Assembly: GCF_002263215.1 (NCBI RefSeq)
Contig: NZ_NLFK01000007.1
Span: forward strand, 1-64,000
Reading direction: 5' to 3'
DNA: 64,000 nucleotides
Source of the DNA: Actinobacillus seminis
Lineage (GTDB): Bacteria; Pseudomonadota; Gammaproteobacteria; Enterobacterales; Pasteurellaceae
Every line of letters begins with the position of its first letter. The stretch's first letter is position 1. Shown piece by piece: positions 28,116-38,500 of this stretch. A model generated the notes under the pieces. That model saw nothing but the letters and a program-made list of their open reading frames with translations, was not told the DNA's origin and did no database searches. A program made the position numbers and the translations under genes.

Positions 28116-28982
28116 TTATTGTTCGGTTTTTAATTGATTAATGCTTGCTTTATTGAACAGGTAATGGGTACCGCAACATTCACATTGCATATCAATGCTC
28201 CCGTTATGTTCAGCTAAAATTTCATCAATTTCCTCATCCGGCAACAATAATAGCGCCGCACCGGAACGTTCTTGCGAACAACCACAGAAAAACGCAATAT
28301 CTTGCGGCGTGAAAATCTCAACCGTTTCTTCATGATACAAACGATACAACAATTCTTCCGCATTTAAGCCGAAAATTTCCTCGTCTTTTACCGTGGCGGT
28401 TAAGGTTGCCAAATGTTCAAAATCTTCCGGCGTGCCGGAACCATCCGGCATAATTTGTAGCAGCATACCCGCCGCTACCGGTTGGCCGTTAAATTCACCG
28501 GTACGAATGAGCAATTGCGTATCCAATTGTTCCGAACGGACAAAATAATCTTCCAAACATTGCGTAATTGTCGGTTTATCCAGCGCGATCACGCCCTGAT
28601 AACGCTCCCCCTCTTCCGGCGCAACAGTGATCACCAATACCCCTTTACCGACCATCTTCGCCAAGGTCATGTCGTCATGAATTTCCCCTTGCAAACGCGC
28701 CAACGCGCGAATTTGCCGCTGATCCGAACCGTTAACCAACGCCAATTTAAGCGGACCGTCCCCTTGAATTTGTACCGTAATATTACCGGAGAATTTCAAT
28801 GTCGCGGTCAGCAAAACCGTCGCTACCATCATTTCACCCAACAAATTCTGTACCGCTGCCGGATAATGGTGGGTGTTTAATGTCTCTAAAAATGATTGAT
28901 TTAAACGCACCCACTCGCCGCGTACCGCGCGATTTTTGAATAAATAGCGGTAAAGTTTGTCGTTATCATTGTTGTAATTCAT
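28116..28982 (-). CDS. hslO: Redox-regulated chaperone Hsp33
   Basis: Holdase chaperone activated by oxidation; 288 residues. The N-terminal substrate-binding domain contains LLGEMMVATVLLTATLKFSG and VQIQGDGPLKLALVNG. The C-terminal redox switch shows the zinc-binding cysteines FFCGCSQER and CECCGTHY (CxC and CxxC). It is the last gene of a yrfG-hslR-hslO cluster, as in E. coli; hslR ends 75 nt upstream. Confidence 0.95.
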   Translation of the reverse strand: MNYNNDNDKLYRYLFKNRAVRGEWVRLNQSFLETLNTHHYPAAVQNLLGEMMVATVLLTATLKFSGNITVQIQGDGPLKLALVNGSDQRQIRALARLQGEIHDDMTLAKMVGKGVLVITVAPEEGERYQGVIALDKPTITQCLEDYFVRSEQLDTQLLIRTGEFNGQPVAAGMLLQIMPDGSGTPEDFEHLATLTATVKDEEIFGLNAEELLYRLYHEETVEIFTPQDIAFFCGCSQERSGAALLLLPDEEIDEILAEHNGSIDMQCECCGTHYLFNKASINQLKTEQ

Positions 28983-29057
28983 TTTATTTCCTATGTTTTC
29001 TACTCTCGCCCTATGCGAATGCTTCTCTATATGGGAGTAAATTTAAAAATCACAACC

Positions 29058-29471
29058 CTATTCTTGATATTTAAACTTGAGTAAATCACGCCGCTCTTTT
29101 TTATTCGGACGTCTTTCCGGATGCGGCATGGAAAGCGCATTATTTTTACGCGCTATCGCTAATTTTTCCCGCATCTCAACACTTCTTTCGGTTTCACAAT
29201 ACAACAATTGCGCTTCCGGCGCACCTCGTCGTTGAACAGAAAGTGCGGTCACTTTTACTTCTTTTTCTTCATTACCTTGACGCAATTTAATCAACGCACC
29301 AATTTCCACCATCTTATTTGGTTTTGTACGTTGTTGATTATAATGCACTTTTCCACCATCAATCATCTCTTTCGCGATAGTACGGGTTTTATAAAAACGC
29401 GCAGCCCATAGCCATTTATCCAGACGCACACCCTCGTCTTTAGGTTCTGCTTTATGTGCTTGTTTCGTCAT
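29058..29471 (-). CDS. hslR: Ribosome-associated heat shock protein 15 (HslR)
   Basis: S4-domain RNA-binding protein that rescues stalled 50S subunits carrying peptidyl-tRNA. The 137 residues contain VRLDKWLWAARFYKTRTIAK, EMIDGGKVHYNQQRTKPNKM and EIGALIKLRQGNEEKEVKV (the S4 fold), then a basic C-terminus with RPNKKERRDLLKFK. Its start overlaps the yrfG stop by 4 nt, indicating translational coupling. Confidence 0.94.
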   Translation of the reverse strand: MTKQAHKAEPKDEGVRLDKWLWAARFYKTRTIAKEMIDGGKVHYNQQRTKPNKMVEIGALIKLRQGNEEKEVKVTALSVQRRGAPEAQLLYCETERSVEMREKLAIARKNNALSMPHPERRPNKKERRDLLKFKYQE

Positions 29472-30130
29472 ACTTCACTCACCAACTTCATATAATTATC
29501 CACGCTGACATGGCGTAAAAAGGTTTTATTTGCTAAGGAACTGTCGGGATTTTCCACGCCAATAGTATAAGCAATACCAAATTGATGCGCGCTGTCCAGC
29601 ACCTTTTCCGTATCATCAATAAACAGGGTTTTCGCCGGTTCAAAAGGATATGCTTTTTGCAAATTATGCCATAATTGCCGCTCAATTTTCGGCGCACCAA
29701 ATTGATGGCTGGATAATAACAAATCAAAGTGCGGTGCTAAATCGCAATGTTTTAATTTCACTTCCAGCGTAAATGGATGGCTGTCGGTTAACAAAATACG
29801 ACGAATACCTTTACGTTGTAAAATATCCAAAAACGGATACACATCCTCCCGCACTTGCACCTGCGATCCACGTTCCAACAACAATTCGCGTAGCGGTAAA
29901 TCTAATTCTTTTGCCCAAAAATCAATATCATACCAATTAATACTATGTTCAACGGCATCATAGCGTTGCTTTAATTGGCGCTGACTTTGCTCCGGCGATA
30001 TTCCGCACTTTTGCGCATAATATTGCGACACATGATAACGCCAAAAATAGTGGTCGAAATAAAGATCAATGAGCGTACCGTCCAAATCCAAAATCACGGT
30101 ATCTATGTGCGTCCAATTTATTTTCTTCAT
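29468..30130 (-). CDS. yrfG: HAD-family GMP/IMP nucleotidase YrfG
   Basis: Haloacid dehalogenase-type phosphatase, 220 residues. Motif I is VILDLDGTLIDLYFD, motif II ILLTDSHPF (nucleophile-helper Thr/Ser), motif III lysine in the GAPKIERQ region and motif IV LFIDDTEKVLDSA. The E. coli orthologue hydrolyses GMP and IMP. It is first of the yrfG-hslR-hslO cluster and divergent from nudE. Confidence 0.92.
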   Translation of the reverse strand: MKKINWTHIDTVILDLDGTLIDLYFDHYFWRYHVSQYYAQKCGISPEQSQRQLKQRYDAVEHSINWYDIDFWAKELDLPLRELLLERGSQVQVREDVYPFLDILQRKGIRRILLTDSHPFTLEVKLKHCDLAPHFDLLLSSHQFGAPKIERQLWHNLQKAYPFEPAKTLFIDDTEKVLDSAHQFGIAYTIGVENPDSSLANKTFLRHVSVDNYMKLVSEV

Positions 30131-30204
30131 TTGCTTTCCTTTTTCGTTCTCACTCGTTACGCTTTATGGTATCGTTATTCCATCATTTTTTACAAGAAGT
30201 GGAT

Positions 30205-30750
30205 ATGCAAGAGCTAAAAAAACCGGAGATTTTGTCCGTTTCCGTGGCGGCAAAATCCCGCATCTTTGAAATTCAAAGTGTTGAACTGAAATTCTCCAAC
30301 AATGAATATCGTGTTTATGAACGCCTTAAACCCTCCACTCGCGCCGCGGTTCTGATATTGCCGTTAGACGGGGATACTTTGTTGCTGGTGCGCGAATATG
30401 CGGTGGGAACCGAACGTTACGAGCCGGGTTTTCCCAAAGGATTGATGGATCCGGGTGAGACGCCACAACAAAGTGCCAATCGTGAATTACAAGAAGAAAT
30501 CGGCTTAGCCGCCAAGAAATTAACCTATTTACGCACGGTCAATATGGCGCCAAGTTTTATGCACAGCCCAATGCACATATTTATCGCGCAAGATTTTTAT
30601 CCATCTAAATTAGAGGGCGATGAACCTGAACCCTTGCAAGTGGTGCGCTATCCCTTGCGCGATCTCGACGACTTATTGCAAAATCCCGATTTCAGCGAAG
30701 CCCGTAATCTGGTCGCACTTTATGCCCTTAGAGATTATCTAAAAAAATAA
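30205..30750 (+). CDS. nudE: ADP compounds hydrolase NudE
   Basis: Nudix hydrolase of 181 residues acting on ADP-ribose, NADH and Ap3A-type compounds. The Nudix box is intact (GLMDPGETPQQSANRELQEE followed by IGL), as is LVREYAVGTERYEPGFPKG. I start at ATG 30205, 13 codons into the open frame, because QELKKPEILSV begins the family-like sequence. It is divergent from yrfG, as in E. coli (nudE/yrfF-G region). Confidence 0.92.
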   Translation: MQELKKPEILSVSVAAKSRIFEIQSVELKFSNNEYRVYERLKPSTRAAVLILPLDGDTLLLVREYAVGTERYEPGFPKGLMDPGETPQQSANRELQEEIGLAAKKLTYLRTVNMAPSFMHSPMHIFIAQDFYPSKLEGDEPEPLQVVRYPLRDLDDLLQNPDFSEARNLVALYALRDYLKK

Positions 30751-30777
30751 TCTTTTTATGTTATTTCATAAAATTTA

Positions 30778-30835
30778 ACCGCACTTTTAGTAACTTCTTC
30801 CACTCAAATTACTTTTATTTTAGAGAAAGTGCGGT
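30778..30835. other. Inverted pair of uptake signal sequences
   Basis: ACCGCACTT (30778-30786) and AAGTGCGGT (30827-30835) face each other across 40 bp between nudE and the OPT gene. Such pairs often serve as terminators in Pasteurellaceae; the long loop makes this a weak one. Confidence 0.5.
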
Positions 30836-30880
30836 AAGATGGTTAACCCTTTTATAACAATTGCTATGTTAGAGGAAATT

Positions 30881-32902
30881 ATGCAAAAATCTCACTTAGC
30901 ACCCACTTTGCAAGAACTCACGTTCCGCGGAATGTTACTGGGTGCATTAATTACGGTAGTTTTCACCACCTCCAATGTCTATCTTGGTTTAAAAGTCGGC
31001 TTAACATTTGCTTCATCAATTCCTGCCGCTGTAATTTCCATGGCAGTGTTAAAAATGTTTGCCGGCTCGAATATTCTCGAAAATAACATGGTACAAACCC
31101 AAGCCTCCTCGGCAGGAACCTTGTCTTCTGTGATCTTTGTCATCCCCGGTTTATTAATGATGGGATATTGGCAAGGCTTTCCATTCCTGCAAACTCTGTT
31201 AATTTGTACTGCCGGCGGGATTTTGGGCGTGATTTTCACCATTCCATTACGCCAAGTGATGGTGGTTAAAAGCGATCTGCCTTATCCGGAAGGTGTTGCC
31301 GCCGCAGAAATTTTAAAAGCCGGTAATCATGCCGAAGGTCAAAATAGCGAAAGTGGGATTAAAGAAATTGCCACCGGCGGTGTGATTGCCGCACTTATCG
31401 GCTTTCTGACTAACGGATTGCGTGTGGTCGCCGACAGCGCCAGCTTATGGTTTAAAGGCGGCAATGCGGTATTCCAAATCCCGATGGGTTTCTCTTTAGC
31501 TTTATTAGGTGCCGGTTATTTGGTTGGGATTGTCGGCGGAATCGCAATTTTAATCGGTATCGCCTTAACCTGGTTAGTCGGCGTCCCTTATTTCACCACC
31601 CTGTTCCCAATGACACCGGATGCCGATATAGTTAATCACGCCTTGAGCATGTGGTCCGGGAAAGTGCGATTTATCGGCGTAGGGACGATCGGTATCGCCG
31701 CTATTTGGACATTATTGGTATTAATGAAACCAATGATTCAAGGGCTGGCTCAATCATTCCGTGCCTTAAAAGATCCGACTTTACGCCCAAAAGACAGCAC
31801 CCAGTTGGATTTATCGCCGAAAACCATGATTTATATCACCTTAGCCGCTATCTTATTAATCGTCTTGGCATTACATAATTTCGTCGCCGACGCACCAATT
31901 TCGGCAGAATTATCCATGCTATTAATTATTGCCTGCACCCTGTTGGCTGTACTTATCGGCTTCTTCGTCGCCGCGGCTTGCGGTTACATGGCGGGGCTTG
32001 TCGGCTCCTCTTCCAGCCCGATTTCCGGTATCGGCATTATTTCCGTAGTATTAATTTCCATCACATTAATGCTTATCGGCAAAGCATCCGGCTTATTAGA
32101 TAGCGCAGAAGGACAACAATTTTTGACCGCATTAACCATCTTCTCCGGCTCAATTGTCGTCAGTACGGCAGCAATTTCCAACGACAACCTGCAAGATTTA
32201 AAAACCGGTTTATTGGTCAAAGCAACACCATGGCGCCAACAAGTAGCCCTTATTATCGGTTGTATCGTGGGTGCCTTAGTGATCGCGCCGGTATTGGAAA
32301 TTCTCTATCATGCTTATGGTTTTGCCGGCGCAATGCCGCGTCCGGATATGGATCCGTCACAAGCCTTATCCGCGCCACAAGCCACCTTGATGACCGCTAT
32401 CGCCAAGGGGATTTTCTCCAATAATTTGGAATGGACTTATATTTTCATGGGGATTGCCTTGGGATTAGGCTTGATCATCATTGACGCCATATTGAAAAAA
32501 TCCAGCCAAAATCGTCTGGCTTTACCGGCGTTAGCGGTGTGCATGGGGATTTATTTGCCACCGTCTGTAAATATGCCTATCGTTATTGGGGCAATTTTGG
32601 CGTGGTTAATTAACCGCCACCTCACCGGCTTTGCTCAACGAAACGGTAAAAACGTGCAGGATATGCAGAAAAAAGCCGATCGTTACGGAACGCTCTTTGC
32701 CGCCGGGTTAATTGTCGGCGAAAGTTTGATTGGCGTGATTTTAGCCTTTATTATCGCCGCTTCCGTCACCTCCGGCGGTTCCGACGCGCCGCTTGCTTTA
32801 AACTTGGAAAACTGGGGAACGACCGCAGAAATTTTAGGTTTAATCATCTTTGTCGCCGGAATAGGTATTTTCACCTTACGAGTTTTACGCGCAAAACGAT
32901 AA
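30881..32902 (+). CDS. OPT-family oligopeptide transporter
   Basis: Multi-span inner-membrane protein of the oligopeptide transporter (OPT) superfamily; 673 residues from ATG 30881, which has AGAGGA 6 nt upstream (an earlier ATG at 30839 lies next to the uptake signal). It shows MLLGALITVVFTTSNVYLGL, KVGLTFASSIPAAVISMAVL, NNMVQTQASSAGTLSSVIFV (the family NxxQTxASA-like motif), PYPEGVAAAEILKAG and SISSSPISGIG-like GSSSSPISGIGIISVV. The family moves small peptides or metal chelates with protons; the substrate here is unknown. A similar protein exists in H. influenzae. Confidence 0.88.
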   Translation: MQKSHLAPTLQELTFRGMLLGALITVVFTTSNVYLGLKVGLTFASSIPAAVISMAVLKMFAGSNILENNMVQTQASSAGTLSSVIFVIPGLLMMGYWQGFPFLQTLLICTAGGILGVIFTIPLRQVMVVKSDLPYPEGVAAAEILKAGNHAEGQNSESGIKEIATGGVIAALIGFLTNGLRVVADSASLWFKGGNAVFQIPMGFSLALLGAGYLVGIVGGIAILIGIALTWLVGVPYFTTLFPMTPDADIVNHALSMWSGKVRFIGVGTIGIAAIWTLLVLMKPMIQGLAQSFRALKDPTLRPKDSTQLDLSPKTMIYITLAAILLIVLALHNFVADAPISAELSMLLIIACTLLAVLIGFFVAAACGYMAGLVGSSSSPISGIGIISVVLISITLMLIGKASGLLDSAEGQQFLTALTIFSGSIVVSTAAISNDNLQDLKTGLLVKATPWRQQVALIIGCIVGALVIAPVLEILYHAYGFAGAMPRPDMDPSQALSAPQATLMTAIAKGIFSNNLEWTYIFMGIALGLGLIIIDAILKKSSQNRLALPALAVCMGIYLPPSVNMPIVIGAILAWLINRHLTGFAQRNGKNVQDMQKKADRYGTLFAAGLIVGESLIGVILAFIIAASVTSGGSDAPLALNLENWGTTAEILGLIIFVAGIGIFTLRVLRAKR

Positions 32903-32919
32903 AACTTACCTAAAAAATT

Positions 32920-32945
32920 CAACCCTATGCCAAAACATAGGGTTG
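32920..32945. terminator. Hairpin after the OPT gene
   Basis: A perfect 10-bp stem CAACCCTATG / CATAGGGTTG with a 6-nt loop lies 18 nt after the OPT stop. There is no T run on the plus strand; an A run precedes it, so it would be stronger on the minus strand. Confidence 0.5.
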
Positions 32946-33162
32946 GAAATCATGCCCAAAATGACCGCATTTCCCACCACTACCTTTGCCCATAAATTCA
33001 GCGGCAAAAGTGCGGTTAAAATTAAACCGGTTTTTACTATTTTCAATAGTATTTATCCTCATGAAAGATATAATCACTCGTCATTGTACTTTCCAAAAAA
33101 ATGGAAAAATGCTATATTGCTCACACTTTTTTCGTTTTAGCTCGACAATTTTACCGATAATT

Positions 33163-33774
33163 ATGGCAAATTACTACGACGCAACACTCGCTCTTGCCGG
33201 CATATGTCAATCCGCAAAATTAGTACAACAATTCGCCCTTAACGGTCAAGCCGATGAGCCTGCTTTTCGTGCCAGTCTAAACAGCCTATTACAAATCCAA
33301 CCGGAAAACACGCTCTCGGTTTATGGCAACCATGAACAAAATTTAGCTTTAGGTTTACAAATTTTAATGGAACAACTTAATGGTAGCGAAGCGGATGTCG
33401 GTCGTTACTGGTTAAGTTTATTAGCATTAGAAGGAAAGTTGAATAAAAATCCGCAAGCGAAAGCCGAATTAGCAAAGCGTATCCAATATTTGCCCTCCCA
33501 ACTTGTCCATTACGATTTATTTGACGAACAAATGCTATCTACATTAGCTTCCATCTACGTGGATGTGATAAGCCCTTTAGGCAGTCGCATTCAAGTCAAA
33601 GGCTCGTCGCAATATTTGCAACAATTAGGTATACACAACCGTATTCGTGCTTGTTTACTGGCGGGAATTCGTTCCGCTGTACTTTGGCGCCAAGTGGGCG
33701 GTTCCAAATGGCAACTACTATTTTCCCGACGCAAACTCGTCGCCACCGCACAACAAATTTATTCATCTCTTTAA
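33163..33774 (+). CDS. hflD: High frequency lysogenization protein HflD homologue
   Basis: Peripheral inner-membrane protein first described for its effect on lambda CII. From ATG 33163 it has 203 residues: [56 protein letters not shown], then an alpha-helical body ending in [12 protein letters not shown]. The open frame runs 59 codons further upstream without family similarity. It precedes purB by 18 nt, the conserved order in gamma-proteobacteria (mnmA, the usual upstream partner, is absent here). Confidence 0.9.
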   Translation: MANYYDATLALAGICQSAKLVQQFALNGQADEPAFRASLNSLLQIQPENTLSVYGNHEQNLALGLQILMEQLNGSEADVGRYWLSLLALEGKLNKNPQAKAELAKRIQYLPSQLVHYDLFDEQMLSTLASIYVDVISPLGSRIQVKGSSQYLQQLGIHNRIRACLLAGIRSAVLWRQVGGSKWQLLFSRRKLVATAQQIYSSL

Positions 33775-35160
<1,386 letters not shown>

Positions 35161-35194
35161 TTTCTCTACCGCACTTTTATCGCGACAGACTTAC

Positions 35195-35520
35195 ATTGAC
35201 ATCCTCCCCGCCTAAGGCTGGGGAGAGTTCCTATCAGATCCCACGTTTTGCGAGGGCTATTCTCAACGGATTTCTACTGCCAATTTTCTTGTGAGATTTA
35301 CTTCATCGCCACTCAAGTCGTGTTTCGCCCTGATTTATTTTAAGCTGAAAAACTGCTTGCCCATAGGCTACTACATTTAATGCACCACATCGGCATTTTC
35401 CGTATACACGTTCTCAATTATTCATCAATTCATCGAGCAACAACAAACACCAGATAAATTAGCATGAAACGGTTTCGTCGTTTTTGCCTTATATCCCCGC
35501 CCTCAAGGACGGGGTTTTAG
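35195..35520 (-). mobile_element. Decayed IS200/IS605-type element with tnpB C-terminal remnant
   Basis: The 390-nt gap between purB and the adhesin gene holds a decayed tnpB-only element. On the minus strand shifted frames read ENADVV, ALNVVAYGQAVFQLKINQGE, TRL, then SGDEVNLTRKLAVEIR-stop (35263), matching the zinc-finger-proximal C-terminus of TnpB. After it comes a subterminal hairpin (CTCCCCGCC / GGCTGGGGAG, 35204-35225) ending in GGATGTCAA on the minus strand, typical of the right end. A second hairpin (CCCCGCCCT / AGGACGGGG, near 35,496-35,515) marks the other end. The internal part, with the catalytic core, is lost. Confidence 0.75.
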
Positions 35521-35550
35521 GATACGGGCAGATTCACCTGTGTTGATAGA

Positions 35551-38500
35551 TTACCATTGATAACCTACCGATACCGCGCCGGCAACCTTACCTTGGGAGT
35601 TGCTGTTGCCTTGTAGTTTCAACATCACCTTACCGCTATCACTGACCCGAGAATAGCCAATCGCCACCGCATTTTCGCCATCATATCCTGCAGCCGCAAC
35701 CGCGACCATGGATTTACCCGGCATAGATACGGATGCCAATGCTGACGCTGCATTAGCGCCTGCAATCCCTGCTCGCAACTCTTTATTTGAGTGGTTGAGC
35801 GCATGACGCAACTCGTGATGTTTCGCATCCACATAGTTTTTATTGGCTGCCATATCGCCCGTCGCATGTGCATCCAAGTCTTTCAGACCACGGATAACGC
35901 CCGTGCCGACAGGTGCGCCTGCCTGATCCTGTGTCACGGCAAAGGAAAGGGCTTTCGCGTTCAAGCTCACGGCGTCTTTGCCATTTTTGTCTTTGAGCGC
36001 AATGCCGTCAAGGGTGTAACTTGCCGATTTTCCGGCATGATTTCCTTTGCCCGCAATACGGGTACCTTGTGCCGTCACTACCGCTTCGCTGTCTTTGTCG
36101 ACCACTCTCAAACCGTTACTGTCCAAGCGTGATTTTTTACCGTCCACTTCACGAGTTTCAAAAGACGTCATGTTTTTCAACTTGTCGGACAGTTTGACTT
36201 CCAAGCCTCTACCGTCTTTAGCCATTTCCACTTTGATATTGCCCGCGGCGGAGTTGTCGCTGTTAAACTCGCCCTCGCCTTTTAATGTTAACGTCTCGCC
36301 TACATCTTGATGCACAGCGATACCGTCATTACCTTCAAAGTTTAAACCCGCTCTAGCTACAGCTTGTAAATCGCCTACAGTGGCGACGTTGGTCGGGTTC
36401 GCTTTGCTGTCCGGTTTGACTAAGTCGGCGACTTTTTCTGTTGCTTTGGAATAGTCGTTATATTGCTTTTTATAATCCTTATTGGCTGCAATGAGTGCGT
36501 CGCGTGCTGATTTCACGGCTTTTTTAGCGTTCTCTTTAGCCTCTTTGGCTGCTGACAATTGCGGTTCGTAGTTTTTCAACTCTTCACGTATTTTGTCTTT
36601 TGCTTCTCCATCAGGCAGGGTATCAACAGTTTGTTTTAAACTGTCCACCATTAACTCTAAATCAGCGAGTTTTGTTGCCTTCTCGGAAAGCTCTTTTGTT
36701 TTTTCGCCTAACACCTTCACTTTTTCCTTCACTGTGTCGGCAAGTTTGTTTAACGTCTCTTTTTTGTCATCTGTTGGTGTTGTAAGCCCCAAGCCGCTGG
36801 CGACATTGCTCAAGACCACCGGTTTATTGATTTCACCGCCGGTATTCACCAACGAAAGTTGCGGATTGTCCACTGCTTTTGGTGCAACTTGACCATTAGC
36901 AGCAGATTTCACGTTACCTTTATCGTCCACGTCAGTCGCTTTATAGTATTTACCGTCGTTGGCTTTGACCAAACGATTACCGTCTTTATCGGTAAATACC
37001 ACAGTTCCAGCCTCACCATTGCGTAAAGCGTTCGCTTTGTCATTGGCGTTTTTGCCGTTTAATCCATCTTTAGCAGTTAAGCCTTTATTTGCCATCGGTT
37101 CTTTGCCGTCTGATGTTTTTTCAAGACCTGACAATCCATCTTTACCGTCCGCAAAGACCATTATCTTCGGTTTTGGAGCAGTTTCAGAAGAATTTGGATC
37201 ATCAATCCATTTCGCCCCTGTCGCTTTGACAAGCTGTCCCCCATTGATGGCATCGGTCGAAGTATTTGTTAAATCCCCATCTTTGACATTGGTGATGGTC
37301 ATCGGTGATGTGGTCGGCTCAGCCTTAATCACCACAGCGGCTTGTTTGTCCGCTATAGATGATTTAACATCTTGACCATTTTTGGTGTATTTACCTTTAT
37401 CACCATCAGCCGTACCAGCGACATACTTCGCCCCTTTCAAGTCTTCAGGCTTATAGAACTTACCATCACGTCCTTTGACAACTTTGGTATAGTCATCGCC
37501 CTCTTGGATATAGAAGTCAAACGGACGATTGCTGTCCAAATCGGACACTTTTTCATCCACATAGTTTTTATTCGCCGCACTTGAACCGTCAGCAGTGGCA
37601 TCTAGGTCTTTCAAGCCCGTGATTACGCCAGTGCCGACAGGTGCGCCTGCCTGATCCTGTGTCACGGCAAAGGAAAGGGCTTTCGCGTTCAAGCTCACGG
37701 CGTCTTTGCCGTTTTTGTCTTTGAGCGCAATGCCGTCAAGGGTGTAACTTGCCGATTGACCGGCATGATTTCCTTTGCCCGCAATACGGGTACCTTGTGC
37801 CGTCACTACTGCTTCGCTGTCTTGGTCAACCACTCTCAAGCCGTTGCTGTCTAAAGTAGATTTTCTACCCTCAACTTCACGAGTTTCAAACGAAGTCATG
37901 TTTTGTAGCTTATCGGACAATTTAACTTCTAAGCCTTTGCCGTCTTGGGACATTTCCACTTTGATATTGCCGGCGGCGGTGAGGTCGCTGTTAAATGTTC
38001 CCTCGCCTGTAATTGCTAAGGTTTCGCTGAGTTGTTTACGCACTTCAACACCATCATTGCCTTTAAACTTCATGCCGGATTTCGCTACCGCCTGCACGTC
38101 AGCAATAGTGGCTACGTTGCTAAGAACGGCGGTGCTATCAGCACTGACTAAGTCAGCCACTTTCGCATAGCCGTCATAGTTGGCTTCATAGTCAGCATTC
38201 GCTGTTTTCAAGCTTTTTTGTGCTGTTTGTAAGTCAGTCTTAGCTGTTTCAAGTGCTTTTTGAGCCTTAGCAAGTTCCTCTTGAGTCTCTTTTAACTGAG
38301 CTTCGATTTGTGCTTTCGCCTTACCATCCGGTAAAGCATTTGCCGCTTGTTCCAAATCGTTCACGGCTAAGGTTAAACGGGTAAAGGTTTTTGCTTTATC
38401 CGAAAGTGCTTTGGCTTTGTCACTCACCTCTGCTTTTTTATTTTCCGCCGCTTTTGCTAGCTGAGCTGTTTTTTCTTTTGCTTCTTTTGCTTTAGCAGGA

